Below, piece by piece: positions 55,857 through 64,000 of a DNA stretch of 64,000 nucleotides. Below the pieces are notes generated by a model that was not told the DNA's origin, made no database searches, and saw nothing but the letters and a program-made list of their open reading frames with translations. Each line of letters starts with the position of its first letter. Positions within the stretch are counted from its first letter, which is position 1. Origin of the DNA: Aureimonas glaciei. GTDB lineage: Bacteria; Pseudomonadota; Alphaproteobacteria; Rhizobiales; Rhizobiaceae. The stretch spans positions 434,001 to 498,000 of the forward strand of contig NZ_BMJJ01000001.1 of NCBI RefSeq assembly GCF_014643375.1, written 5' to 3'. A program made the position numbers and the translations under genes.

Positions 55857-57472
55857 CATACTGTACCTGTCCACTGATAGAGCCATGTTTCACTGACAAT
55901 GCGTTGCAGCATGGAAAGTTTCGCCCGAAGTTCCGTGGGGGCAGAATTCGTCTTTTCCAGTTCCATCGCCAGCCGCCAGCCGCCGTCCGGAAGTCGCTCG
56001 AGACTGCTGTGGATCAGCCGCGCATTGTCCGGCACCTCGATGATGGTATCGAGGGCGGCATCGGCGGGAAGATTGGCAATCGTCCCGCCGACGAAGTTGA
56101 TGGCAAAGCGCCGCGAGGTCGCCGGCGTGTCGTCGGCCGGATTGCCGCCGACGCCGGCATAGGTCCCCTCGACACGGGCCAGCCCGTCGGGCCACTGGGC
56201 CGACTGGCCCCAGCGCATCCGGTAGCGGAATTCATACTGGCTTCCCGCCTCGGGCTTCATCTCCGGCACCCAGAAGGCGACGATGTTGTCGTTGGTTTCC
56301 GATCGCGTCGGGATCTCGACCAGCTCGATCATGCCGTTGCCCCAGTCGCCGAGCGGCTCGATCATCAGGGAAGGCCGGAGCTCGAATCGCGACTCGACGT
56401 CCTGATAGTGCGAGAAGTCGCGATCGCGCTGCAGCAGGCCGAAGGCGGCCGGCGACGTCTCCTGGAAATAGGAAAGCGCCAGTTCCTGGGGATTGCGCAG
56501 GGGCCGCCACAGGCGCTCGCCGCTCTTGCGGTGGATGGCCAGACCATCATTGTCGTGCACTTCCGGCCGGAAATCGTCGCGCCCGCGGCGGTCGTTCTCG
56601 CCATAGGTGAACATCGAGGTCAGCGGCGCGACGCCGAGGCGCTCGACGGCGTTACGGAAATAAAGCCGCGCCGTCACGTCGATCAGCGTCTGCGGACCCG
56701 GCGTGATGGTGAAGGAATAGGCGCCGGCAAGGCTCGGGCTGTCGAGCTCGGCAAAGAGGCGAACGCTGTTGCTGCCCGGCGTCGGGCGCACGACGTAGAA
56801 GGTCGTGAAGCGCGGGAATTCCTCGGTCGCCGAGGTCGCCGTGTTGACCGCCAGGCCCCGCGCCGACAAGCCGTAGCGATTGCCGGCGCCGAGCGCGCGG
56901 AAATAGCTGGCGCCGAGGAAGGTGACGAGTTCGTCGAAGACGTCCGGTCGCTCCAGCGGATAGTGCAGGCGGAATCCCGCCACGCCGGGAAGGTCGATCC
57001 CCTGGAAGACGGTCGGGTCGAGCGGGGCGCGGTATTCGAAGTCGGCGCCGGTGAAGCCCTTCAGCTCGAACCGCTTGCCGTCGCCGATGAAGACCCGCGT
57101 CGTGTCGCGCACGATGCCACCGGGATAGAAGGCCTGCAGCTGGAAATTGCTGGGGTCGCCGAGCCACAAAGCGTGATCGGGGCGATAGCGGATCGCCCGG
57201 TATTCGTCATAGCTGAGATTGGCGAGGGCCTCGGGCAGCTGCGTGGCGGGTTCCACATAGGGCGCTTCGGCGCGTGTCCGCATCATCCGCGAGAACGTCT
57301 CGAAATCGAAGTTCTCGACGACGTTCGGGGAGCTCGGCGGCGGCGGCTCGACCGGGGGAGCCGGTGCCGCGGGGGGCGTCTGGGCGGCGGCAGGCCCGGC
57401 GCAGGCCAGGGCCACGGCCGCGACACCGAGTTTGAGAGCAGCGCGTCGGGTATGCAAAAGTCTTCGATCCAC
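55856..57472 (-). CDS. opgG: Periplasmic glucan biosynthesis protein OpgG/OpgD
   Basis: 538 residues. The N-terminus HTRRAALKLGVAAVALACAG is a twin-arginine-type signal peptide, cut near AAAQ (residue 31). The mature protein has a proline stretch, then the OpgG domain: YDEYRAIRYRPDHALW, FQLQAFYPGG, GFRLHYPLERPDVFDELVTF, FLGASYFRALGAGNRYGLSA with RGLAVNTA, MFTYGENDRRG, VHDNDGLAIHRKSGERLWRP and GDWGNGMIELVEIPT. OpgG is needed for glucan branching in the periplasm. A Tat signal is more like OpgD in E. coli; with one copy here it probably serves both roles. It is the first gene of the opg operon. Confidence 0.9.
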   Translation of the reverse strand: MDRRLLHTRRAALKLGVAAVALACAGPAAAQTPPAAPAPPVEPPPPSSPNVVENFDFETFSRMMRTRAEAPYVEPATQLPEALANLSYDEYRAIRYRPDHALWLGDPSNFQLQAFYPGGIVRDTTRVFIGDGKRFELKGFTGADFEYRAPLDPTVFQGIDLPGVAGFRLHYPLERPDVFDELVTFLGASYFRALGAGNRYGLSARGLAVNTATSATEEFPRFTTFYVVRPTPGSNSVRLFAELDSPSLAGAYSFTITPGPQTLIDVTARLYFRNAVERLGVAPLTSMFTYGENDRRGRDDFRPEVHDNDGLAIHRKSGERLWRPLRNPQELALSYFQETSPAAFGLLQRDRDFSHYQDVESRFELRPSLMIEPLGDWGNGMIELVEIPTRSETNDNIVAFWVPEMKPEAGSQYEFRYRMRWGQSAQWPDGLARVEGTYAGVGGNPADDTPATSRRFAINFVGGTIANLPADAALDTIIEVPDNARLIHSSLERLPDGGWRLAMELEKTNSAPTELRAKLSMLQRIVSETWLYQWTGTV

Positions 57473-57676
57473 GTCTTTTGTTCTTCACGTTGTGCGTCTG
57501 CTCACTGTCTTAGCATATGCACAATTCTGGGCACTGCATAGCAAGCGTCAGGCGAAATGTGTGACTCCGGCCGCCTGTATTGGCCGAGCCTGATGACCAA
57601 AGCCTTGACGGCCGACGAGGCGCCCGGTGGCAGGCGATCTTTTCACCTCAAGCGCCTGTTTGAAGCCATAGTATGA

Positions 57677-57692
57677 CCGGTCGTGCGACCGG
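57677..57692. terminator. Perfect inverted repeat in the opgG / aldose epimerase gap
   Basis: CCGGTCGTGCGACCGG: 7-base arms around TG. It lies 72 bases past the stop of the leftward aldose epimerase gene and 205 bases upstream of opgG, in a 291-base gap. It could end the epimerase transcript or be an operator for opgG. The gap also has an A+T-richer zone near 57473-57540, the likeliest opgG promoter. Confidence 0.4.
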
Positions 57693-57763
57693 ATGCTGCG
57701 CCCCGACGCGGCCGATCGCGCCGCGCGGGTCCAGAGCGCGGCGCCCAGCGGGGTGCCAGGCGC

Positions 57764-58732
57764 TCAGAGCCGGGTGAAGCGATAGTGGCTCTCATGGCGG
57801 TAGGTCTGTCCGGGATCGAGGCGGGAGGCGGGGAACAGGGGCTGGTTCGGCGCATCCGGCCAAGCCTGCGGCTCAAGCGCGATGGCGCCGTGGCGGCCGA
57901 TGGCGCGCCCGTCCAGGCCGAGAATGGTGCCGTCGAATTTTGCGCCGTCATAGACCTGCAGCCCGGCCTCGCCGCTGGCGATCTCGACCGCAACCCGTCC
58001 CGCCTCGCTGCTGAGACGGGCGATCGGGCGCGGCACCGCCTGGCGTCCGCCGTTCAGGCAGAAATTGTGATCGACCAGGGAAGGCCCCTCGGACAGCGTC
58101 CGGCCCGAACGGAAGTCGAAGGCCGTGCCCTCGACCGGGGCGATCTCGCCGGTCGGGATCAGTCCGGCGTCGACCGGCAGATAGGCGTCGGCGGCGACCG
58201 TCAGGCGGTGGTCCTGGGTGGTGGGCCCGCCCGACAGGTTGAAATAGAGATGCGCGGTGAGGTTCATCACGCTCGGACGCGAGACCTCGCCTTGATAGAC
58301 GATTTGCAGGGTGTCGTCCGCCAGGGTGAAGGTCGCGGTGACCACAGCCTCGCCGGGATAGCCGTGTTCGCCGTCGGCGGCCTCGAGGCGCAGAACGGCC
58401 TGCGTGTCGCTCGCCGCGACGAGCGACCAGTCGCGGGCCCAGAAGCCCGTCAGCCCGCCATGCAGGTGGTGCGGTGGCTCATTCAGCGACAGCTGGAACG
58501 TCTGCCCGCCGATCTCGAACCGGCCGTGCGCGATCCGGTTGGCGTGGCGGCCGATCGTGGCGCCGAGAAAAGATCGGTTGGCGGCGCCGTAATGCGCCCT
58601 GTCATGGGCGCCGACGACCAGGGAAGGGCCGATGCCGGCCAGATGCACGGAGCGGACCGAGGCGCCGGCGGTCATGATCTCCACCGCCAGCGACGACGAG
58701 CGAAGGGTGATCATGGACGGTTCAGACTGCAT
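57764..58732 (-). CDS. Aldose 1-epimerase (mutarotase) family protein
   Basis: 322 residues. GalM-type fold with GATIGRHANRIAHGRFEIGG, LNEPPHHLHGGLTGFWARDW (conserved His), MNLTAHLYFNLSGG (second catalytic His), VDHNFCLNG, and ALEPQAWPDAPNQP with the base Glu. GalM converts alpha and beta anomers of galactose and glucose. The ATG at 58732 has GAGGGG upstream; another ATG lies 15 bases further upstream. No sugar operon is adjacent, so the natural sugar is unknown. Confidence 0.9.
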   Translation of the reverse strand: MQSEPSMITLRSSSLAVEIMTAGASVRSVHLAGIGPSLVVGAHDRAHYGAANRSFLGATIGRHANRIAHGRFEIGGQTFQLSLNEPPHHLHGGLTGFWARDWSLVAASDTQAVLRLEAADGEHGYPGEAVVTATFTLADDTLQIVYQGEVSRPSVMNLTAHLYFNLSGGPTTQDHRLTVAADAYLPVDAGLIPTGEIAPVEGTAFDFRSGRTLSEGPSLVDHNFCLNGGRQAVPRPIARLSSEAGRVAVEIASGEAGLQVYDGAKFDGTILGLDGRAIGRHGAIALEPQAWPDAPNQPLFPASRLDPGQTYRHESHYRFTRL

Positions 58733-58832
58733 CGATGGGCCCCTCATGTCCTGCCGACATCCTGCAGCAGCTAGTCGAGATGGCGAGGCGGAGTCAAAGG
58801 GGCGAGGCGATCCGCCGAAGCAGAAACGCGTC

Positions 58833-59333
58833 TCAGCGAAGGCGCCGCAGCTTGACGGTCAGGAGCCCATCGACCTGGACGAGCGCACTCGTCAGGGTCT
58901 CGACCTCGCGCGGACTGAGGGCGGAGATGAGATCGGCTTCCAGCCGGTTCCAGATTCCCTGGACCGAGTTCTTCACCCGATCGCCCTCGGGCGTCAGCAC
59001 CACCATGGTCCGTCGCCCGTCCTGCCGATGGGCGGTCCGTTCGATGAGGTTCTTGTCGACCAGGCGATCCAGCATCTTGGAGACCGTCGACGGCCTGACC
59101 GCCAGAAGGTCGGCGAGTGCCGAGACGCTGACGGGAACGCCGAGTTCGAGGCGGTGGAGGAGCTGGTCCTGGCCCGGGTGCAGATCGATCTCGGTCAGCA
59201 TCAGCATCAGGAAGGCGCGGGTGGACTTCGCGATGGACAGGAGGGTGGGGACCATCCGCTCCCCGCCCTTGTCCGGGAGTGTGAGCAGTCCGCCGCTGTT
59301 GGAACTGTCTGAGAGGCTTTGCCGGTCGATCAT
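58833..59333 (-). CDS. MarR-family transcriptional regulator
   Basis: 166 residues. Winged-helix core: LHPGQDQLLHRLELGVPVSV, SALADLLAVRPSTVSKMLDR with LVDKNLIERTAHRQDGRRTM and VVLTPEGDRV (wing with DxR). Dimerisation helices flank this. The start is taken at 59333 (MIDRQS); an in-frame ATG at 59369 would add 12 residues and lies right at the A+T-rich promoter. It is divergent from the DHFR-like gene, and an inverted repeat (59382-59397) in the shared gap is a candidate operator. Confidence 0.88.
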   Translation of the reverse strand: MIDRQSLSDSSNSGGLLTLPDKGGERMVPTLLSIAKSTRAFLMLMLTEIDLHPGQDQLLHRLELGVPVSVSALADLLAVRPSTVSKMLDRLVDKNLIERTAHRQDGRRTMVVLTPEGDRVKNSVQGIWNRLEADLISALSPREVETLTSALVQVDGLLTVKLRRLR

Positions 59334-59381
59334 GCTGAAGTTATGTGCCGAACCCCGGGGCCGTTCCATAAACTATGTTAA

Positions 59382-59397
59382 GCTAAAGAATTTTAGC
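59382..59397. promoter_or_regulatory. Candidate MarR operator
   Basis: GCTAAAGAATTTTAGC, perfect 6-base arms with a 4-base centre, inside the only A+T-rich patch (59368-59400) between the MarR gene and the divergent DHFR-like gene. Position and symmetry fit a site for autoregulation; no footprint consensus is available. Confidence 0.5.
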
Positions 59398-59524
59398 AGG
59401 CATATTGATCAAATCGGGATGATCGGCAAAGCCGACCTCCGCGCACCGGTGCTAGTCCCCGGTATCGCGAGGCCGTCTCCGACGCTAGGGATGGTGGACG
59501 ACGGACGAGTGACGAGGGATGGGA

Positions 59525-59935
59525 ATGGCGGACATACGGGTCATCTGCGCGATCGGACAAAGCGGCCAGCTCGGCCTCGACGGCGTTTTGCCTTGGGAAG
59601 GCAATCCGGGGCGGCCCTTCGTGGAGGACGTCGAACGCTTTTTCGAGGTCTCGCGCGGCCATGTCCTCATCGCCGGCCCGCGCACCGTCGCCTCCTTTCC
59701 CGCCTTCGTGGCTGAGACGCGGACCATCGTCGAGATCCGCTCGCACGAGGATCCCGAGGAGGTGCTGGCGCGCTTTCCCGATCGCGTCGTCTATATCGGC
59801 GGCGGCCCAAGGGTGTGGGACGTCTATTCCAAATACGTCCGCCACTGGGACATCAACCGCATGCCCTATGACGGCCCGGCCGATACCTGGTTCGATCCGG
59901 CCTGGCTGCTCGCCGGCGGCGCCGGGCGGCGCTGA
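59525..59935 (+). CDS. Dihydrofolate reductase-like protein
   Basis: 136 residues, shorter than standard FolA (about 160). N-terminal VICAIGQSGQLGLDGVLPW matches the DHFR pattern (IGxxxxLPW); EDVERFFEVSRGHVLIAGPR corresponds to the substrate-carboxylate helix and the GRKT loop, here GPRT; RVVYIGGGPRVWDVY matches the IGGG cofactor motif. It ends early, so the last strands may be missing. It is convergent with pabC of the p-aminobenzoate operon, a folate link. It may be a variant FolA or a deaminase-type DHFR-fold enzyme. An ATG 6 bases upstream is an alternative start. Confidence 0.72.
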   Translation: MADIRVICAIGQSGQLGLDGVLPWEGNPGRPFVEDVERFFEVSRGHVLIAGPRTVASFPAFVAETRTIVEIRSHEDPEEVLARFPDRVVYIGGGPRVWDVYSKYVRHWDINRMPYDGPADTWFDPAWLLAGGAGRR

Positions 59936-60799
59936 TCAGCCGCGCGGCAGTTGGGCGCCGAGCGCGCGCGGGTCGGTGCCGCACTCGGCGGCGATCGCCT
60001 CGCACAGCCCCTCCATCAGCCGCCGGACGGTTTCCGGAATGTCAGCCGCCCCGCCGGGCAGCGCCGCCGGCGCCATCAGCCGCAGGCTGTTCGACAGGAA
60101 CAGCCCGTCGACGGCATCGAGCTTCTTGGCGGTGATCGAGCGCTCCAGCGGCCTCAGGCCGAAATTTTCGGCATTGTCGACGATCCAGGCGCGGGTGATG
60201 CCGGGCAGGACGCCGTCCTTCAGCGGCGGCGTTAGAAGCTCGAAACCGTCGACGACGAAGAGGTTGGCGAGCGCCGAGCAGGCGGCCATGCCGCGGCTGT
60301 TGAGGAACAGCGCGTCGTCCGCGCCCTCCTCCTTCGCCTTCTCGAGCGCCAGCACGGCATCGAGATAGCCGAGCGCCTTCAGCCGCGACAGGGGCGAGGT
60401 CTCGTTGCGGCGGACGGGCGAAATCACCAGGCGCTGCGGCGCAAACATCAGCGCCGGCGCGAGCGGGGCGCTGGTGCCGAGAAGCATGGGTCTCGGCTCG
60501 GGCGGCAGGCCGAGGCCGCGCGGGCCGGGGCCGCGCGTCACCGTGAGGCGGATCGACCCGGTCTGCTGGCGCTCGGCGAGCGCTGCCATCGCGCTCTCGA
60601 TCCGCGACCGCTCCAGCGGGATCTGCAGCACGGCGAGCGCCGCCATCAGCCGGTCGACGTGCCTTTCCGCCTGGAACACCGTGCCGCCGACGACGAGTGC
60701 GGTGTCGAAGACGCCGTCGCCGAGAAGAAGCCCGCGATCGCCCGCGTCGACGGCGCCCGCCGCGTCGCGAAAATCGCCGTCAAGCCAGACGGTCTGCAT
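59936..60799 (-). CDS. pabC: Aminodeoxychorismate lyase / class IV aminotransferase PabC
   Basis: PLP enzyme splitting 4-amino-4-deoxychorismate into p-aminobenzoate and pyruvate. 287 residues: RGLLLGDGVFDTALVVGGTV, RHVDRLMAALAVL, IRLTVTRGPGPRGLG, SPLSRLKALGYLDAVLALEK (catalytic Lys in RLKALGYL), and LPGITRAWIV. D-alanine or branched-chain transaminases share the fold, but the pabB-pabA context decides. The ATG at 60799 lies 20 bases inside pabA. Confidence 0.88.
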   Translation of the reverse strand: MQTVWLDGDFRDAAGAVDAGDRGLLLGDGVFDTALVVGGTVFQAERHVDRLMAALAVLQIPLERSRIESAMAALAERQQTGSIRLTVTRGPGPRGLGLPPEPRPMLLGTSAPLAPALMFAPQRLVISPVRRNETSPLSRLKALGYLDAVLALEKAKEEGADDALFLNSRGMAACSALANLFVVDGFELLTPPLKDGVLPGITRAWIVDNAENFGLRPLERSITAKKLDAVDGLFLSNSLRLMAPAALPGGAADIPETVRRLMEGLCEAIAAECGTDPRALGAQLPRG

Positions 60800-61376
60800 G
60801 CCAGCGCTCCGCAAGATCGAGAAAGTTTTCAAACAACGGCAGGCCGTGTTCGGTCAGCACCGATTCCGGGTGGAACTGGATGCCGTAGGTCGGGTGGCTG
60901 CGGTGCCGGAGCGCCATGACCTCGCCCTCCTCGGAGCGGGCGTCGACGACGAGGGCGTCCGCCATCGCCGCCGTCTCGGTGACGATCAGCGAATGGTAGC
61001 GCCCGGCCTGCATCGGGCTGGGAAGGCCGGCAAACAGCGCCGCGCCGTCGTGGTCGAGGGTCGAGGCGCGGCCGTGCAGCGGCCGCCGCGCCCGCTCGAC
61101 CGTGCCGCCGAAGATCTTGCCGATGCACTGGTGGCCGAGGCAGACGCCGAGCAGCGGCACGGTGCCCGACAGGGCTTCGACGACAGACAGCGAGATTCCG
61201 GCCTCGTCAGGGGTGCAGGGACCGGGCGAGACGACGATGGCGCGGGGGGAAAGCGCTTCGATGCCGGCGAGGTCGATGGCGTCGTTGCGCACGACATGGG
61301 TGCGCCCGCCGGCGCGCTCCAGATAGCGCGCGACGTTGAAGACGAAGGAATCATAGTTGTCGATGACGAGGATCAC
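60780..61376 (-). CDS. pabA: Aminodeoxychorismate synthase glutamine amidotransferase PabA, GTG start
   Basis: 198 residues from a GTG at 61376. VILVIDNYDSFVFNVARYLE, VVSPGPCTPDEAGISL, LLGVCLGHQCIGKIFGG (nucleophile Cys), and GIQFHPESVLTEHG (His-Glu) complete a class I amidotransferase. It could serve anthranilate synthase too, as some PabA proteins do, but it is fused by overlaps to pabB (GTGA, 4 bases) and pabC (20 bases). Confidence 0.93.
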   Translation of the reverse strand: MILVIDNYDSFVFNVARYLERAGGRTHVVRNDAIDLAGIEALSPRAIVVSPGPCTPDEAGISLSVVEALSGTVPLLGVCLGHQCIGKIFGGTVERARRPLHGRASTLDHDGAALFAGLPSPMQAGRYHSLIVTETAAMADALVVDARSEEGEVMALRHRSHPTYGIQFHPESVLTEHGLPLFENFLDLAERWHADRLA

Positions 61377-62776
61377 GTCTTTCCCCCGAAGGCGGAAAAC
61401 ACACGCGCCGCCTTGGCAAAAGTCTCCGCATATTCCGCCTCGGGCTCGGAGAGGATGGTGATGCCGCCGCCGGCCTGCAGCGTCGCTCGATTGTTCTGCA
61501 GCGTCACGGTCCGGATGGCGATGTTGAGGTCGAGCGATCCGTCGAAGCCGAGATAGCCGATCGAGCCGCAATAGGTGCCGCGGGCCCGGTCCTCGATCTC
61601 GGTGATGATGTCCATGGCCCTCAGCTTCGGCGCGCCGGTGATCGAGCCGCCGGGAAAGGCGGCGGCGAGGAGATCGAGCCCGTCCATGCCCTCGCGCAGT
61701 TTTGCCGTCACCACCGAGACCAGGTGATGCACCGAGGCATAGGTCTCGAGGCCGCAGAGCACGGGAACCTCGACCGAATCGGGCGTCGCCACGCGGGCCA
61801 GATCGTTGCGCAGGAGATCGACGATCATCACGTTCTCGGCCCGGTCCTTTTCCGAGGCGAGAAGCCCTTCGGAAAAGGCGCGGTCCTCGTCCGGATCGGC
61901 CGAGCGCGGCGCCGTGCCCTTGATCGGACGGGTCTCCACGTCGGCGCCGCCGAGCTTCAGGAATCGCTCGGGCGAGGAGGAGGCGATGGTGAGGCCGGGA
62001 AAGTCGAGAAAGGCGGCGAAGGGCGCGGGGTTTTCGGCACGCAGCCGGAGGTAGAAGGCGAAGGCGTCGAAATCCTCCGGCAGGGGCGCGGTGAACTGCT
62101 GGGCGATGTTGGCCTGGTAGATGTCGCCGGACAGGATGTAGTCGCGCACTTTTCCGATCGCCGCGCCGTAGCTTTCGGGCGTAAAATTCGACGTCCAGTC
62201 GAGGGCGGCGCCGCGGCCGGCCGGCACGGCATTGTCCTGCGGCTGCGCGAGGGCGGCGAGAAACGCGTCCGTCTGCCGCTCGGCCCGCCGGCGCCGGGCC
62301 TCGGTCCCGGTTTCGGGATGGCCGGAGGAGAGGATCGTGGCCGTGCGCTCGACAAGGTCGAAGGCGAGGATCGTGTCGTAGAAATTCAGGCGCAGCGACG
62401 GCTCCGAGGGATCGAGATCGCCAGGGCTCGCCAGCCGTTCCAGGTGATGGGCGAAATCATAGCCGAAGACGCCGATGGCGCCGCCCTGGAAGGGCGGCAG
62501 GCCGGCCGCCGGCACCAGCGGGAATCGCCGCAGGACGGCGCGCAGCGCCTCGAGCGGCGGGCCGGGCAGGCGCTCGCCGGCAAAGCACGCGCCTTCCGCG
62601 TCGACGGTGAAGGCGGCGAAGGGCGCTGCCGCGACATAGGCATGGCGGCCGAGCGCGCCATGGGGGAGGGCGCTGTCCAGGAAGGCGAGGCCGCCGAGGC
62701 CGCGAAGCCGCCCTGCCGCTTCCGCCGGCTCCATGAAATCGATGCGTCTCTGCCCCATGGCCGGGATGTGAAGCAT
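61373..62776 (-). CDS. pabB: Aminodeoxychorismate synthase component I PabB
   Basis: Converts chorismate plus ammonia to 4-amino-4-deoxychorismate. 467 residues. Chorismate-enzyme domain: DYILSGDIYQANIAQQF, TIASSSPERFLKLGGADVET, the PabB-type RPIKGTAPRSADPDED (PIKGT rather than PIAGT of TrpE, Lys as nucleophile), KDRAENVMIVDLLRNDLARV, FPGGSITGAPKLRAMDIITE and LQAGGGITILSEPEAEYAET. First gene of pabB-pabA-pabC. The 125-base gap to the divergent cyclase holds both promoters. Confidence 0.93.
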   Translation of the reverse strand: MLHIPAMGQRRIDFMEPAEAAGRLRGLGGLAFLDSALPHGALGRHAYVAAAPFAAFTVDAEGACFAGERLPGPPLEALRAVLRRFPLVPAAGLPPFQGGAIGVFGYDFAHHLERLASPGDLDPSEPSLRLNFYDTILAFDLVERTATILSSGHPETGTEARRRRAERQTDAFLAALAQPQDNAVPAGRGAALDWTSNFTPESYGAAIGKVRDYILSGDIYQANIAQQFTAPLPEDFDAFAFYLRLRAENPAPFAAFLDFPGLTIASSSPERFLKLGGADVETRPIKGTAPRSADPDEDRAFSEGLLASEKDRAENVMIVDLLRNDLARVATPDSVEVPVLCGLETYASVHHLVSVVTAKLREGMDGLDLLAAAFPGGSITGAPKLRAMDIITEIEDRARGTYCGSIGYLGFDGSLDLNIAIRTVTLQNNRATLQAGGGITILSEPEAEYAETFAKAARVFSAFGGKT

Positions 62777-62901
62777 GTCTCGTCCGCTCCGTCAAAATCG
62801 CTCGCCGGGGAAAGGCGGCAGGCGGGCCGATCGATCCCCGGCGCATTCTTCCCATATGGGGATGGGCGCGGGTGATATCCCGGTCCGCAGGGAAAGACGA
62901 G

Positions 62902-64000
62902 ATGACGCAACCCCATGTCGAACGTGTCGCCGCCTGGATCGCCCGGCAGGGGCTGGCCGGCGCCAGTGAGACCACATTGCTCGACGGTTTCTGCGCCGAA
63001 TGCGCGGCCGCGGGCCTGCCGCTGTCGCGCGCGATGCTGATCATCGACACTCTGCACCCGATCTACGAGGGCCGCGTCTTCCGCTGGCGCAATGACGGCG
63101 TCGCCGAGGAGCCGATGGTCGAATACGGCCGCACCGATACGGGCCAGGCCGCGGCCGACTGGCAATCCAGCATCTTCTACCGGATGCTCAGCGCCGGCGA
63201 GGAGGAGTGCCGGCTGCGCATCGCCGCCGAGGATGCCCATCCCTGGAAGCACCTCGCCGAGCTGAAGACGGCGGGCCACACGGACTACATCGCCTTCGTC
63301 CACCGCTTTTCCGGCGAGTCCGCCATCGGCGAGATGGACTGCCTCTATTCCTACTGGGTCACCCGCGACCCCGAAGGTTTCGGCGAGGAGGGGCTGGCGG
63401 CGCTCCGGGCGCTGCTGCCGGCGCTGGCGCTGGCGGTAAAATGCGCCTCGCTCGCCCGCATCGCCGCCACGCTGGTCGAGGTCTATCTCGGCCGCGATGC
63501 CGGGCGCCTCGTCCTCAGCGGCCGCATCGCCCGCGGCGTGACGGAGACGATCCAGGCGGTGCTGTGGTTCTCGGACCTCCACAACTTCACAACCCTCGCC
63601 GACGCGGCCGAGCCCGGCGAGATCATCCCGCTCCTCAACGATTATGCGGACGCGGCGATCTCGGCCGTGCATGCGGCCGGCGGTGACGTGATGAAGCTGA
63701 TCGGCGACGGGGTGCTGGCGATCTTCAAGGCCGAGGATCCGGCCGAGGCCTGCCGCTGCGCGCTTTCCGCCGAGGCGGACCTGCGCTTCCGCGTCGCGGC
63801 GCTGAACGCGCGGCGCGTCGCCGAGGGACTACCGGTGACGACGGTCACCCTCGGCCTCCACATCGGCCCGGTCTCCTACGGCAATATCGGCAGCGACGAC
63901 CGCCTCGACTTCACCGTCGTCGGCCCGGCGGTGAACGAGGTCAGCCGCATCTCCTCGATGTGCCGCTCGGTCGACCGCGGCATCCTCGTCTCCTCCGATT
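62902..64000 (+). CDS. Class III adenylate/guanylate cyclase, C-terminal part missing
   Basis: 366 codons visible; the gene runs off the right edge. Residues 1-about 195 are a sensor-like region with no name I can give with confidence (LSRAMLIIDTLHPIYEGRVF; SGESAIGEMDCLYSYWVT), of a type seen in front of rhizobial adenylate cyclases. The cyclase domain starts near 215: LWFSDLHNFTTLADAAEPGE (metal Asp D225), GDVMKLIGDGVLAIF (D269), TLGLHIGPVSYGNIGSDDRL and DFTVVGPAVNEVSRISSM. Both metal aspartates are present, so activity is likely. The substrate (ATP or GTP) is not decided. The ATG at 62902 follows GGGAAAGACGAG. Confidence 0.88.
   Translation, partial: MTQPHVERVAAWIARQGLAGASETTLLDGFCAECAAAGLPLSRAMLIIDTLHPIYEGRVFRWRNDGVAEEPMVEYGRTDTGQAAADWQSSIFYRMLSAGEEECRLRIAAEDAHPWKHLAELKTAGHTDYIAFVHRFSGESAIGEMDCLYSYWVTRDPEGFGEEGLAALRALLPALALAVKCASLARIAATLVEVYLGRDAGRLVLSGRIARGVTETIQAVLWFSDLHNFTTLADAAEPGEIIPLLNDYADAAISAVHAAGGDVMKLIGDGVLAIFKAEDPAEACRCALSAEADLRFRVAALNARRVAEGLPVTTVTLGLHIGPVSYGNIGSDDRLDFTVVGPAVNEVSRISSMCRSVDRGILVSSD

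Overview
High-GC (roughly two-thirds G+C) chromosomal DNA of an alphaproteobacterium, most likely order Hyphomicrobiales (Rhizobiales). This is inferred from the hemW-rdgB-rph / hrcA-grpE neighbourhood, the CbtAB-CobW-CobN-CobO cobalamin block, an opgG-I-H-C cluster and RIME-like intergenic palindromes; the family cannot be fixed. I saw no phage, transposase, CRISPR array, tRNA or rRNA. All names come from reading translations, not from database searches.

Layout. 0-6.8 kb: housekeeping genes (rsmI partial, hemW, rdgB and rph leftward; hrcA and grpE rightward behind a probable heat-shock-sigma promoter; folD leftward). 7-11.1 kb: tandem chemoreceptors; the first lacks 37 residues of signalling helix that the second has. 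11.3-17.5 kb: 3-hydroxybutyrate dehydrogenase, a DUF3096-like micro-protein, an NDH-2-like flavoprotein, and a PaoABC-type molybdenum aldehyde oxidoreductase. 18.4-44.5 kb: a nearly complete cobalamin locus in several blocks: cbtB-cbtA-cobU-cobW-cobN-cobO (leftward, behind a cobalamin riboswitch); TSUP permease-cobQ (leftward); cbiX-cobH fusion-cobL-cobI-cbiG/cobJ-cobM (rightward, mostly ATGA-coupled, behind a structured leader); cbiD-cobK; cobB and cbiB; cobS and cobT. 44.7-47.6 kb: a Tat-exported molybdopterin-fold protein coupled to a GGDEF-EAL protein, and a small membrane protein. 47.8-52.2 kb: LysR/mmsA divergent pair and an OFA-type MFS transporter with its 40-residue partner. 52.3-57.5 kb: osmoregulated periplasmic glucan genes opgG-(opgI)-opgH-opgC. 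57.7-64 kb: aldose epimerase, MarR regulator, DHFR-like protein, pabB-pabA-pabC, and a partial class III nucleotidyl cyclase.

The cobalamin set is chemically mixed. CobL, CobH, CobK and CobN belong to the aerobic, late-cobalt route; CbiX, CbiG and CbiD belong to the early-cobalt route. CobG, CobF, CobA and CobST are not in the window.

The most unusual signal is three families of palindromic repeats (my labels PAL-A, PAL-B, PAL-C). PAL-A is intergenic, and its stems co-vary around a fixed CTTGA/TCAAG loop. PAL-B and PAL-C occur intergenically and also inside genes without breaking the frame: PAL-B twice in cobN, PAL-C near the end of cbiG-cobJ. This resembles the Rickettsia palindromic elements that insert into proteins. 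The second notable signal is the leader of cbiX, which looks like a divergent cobalamin-type RNA with a hairpin over the ribosome-binding site and a loop-loop pairing.
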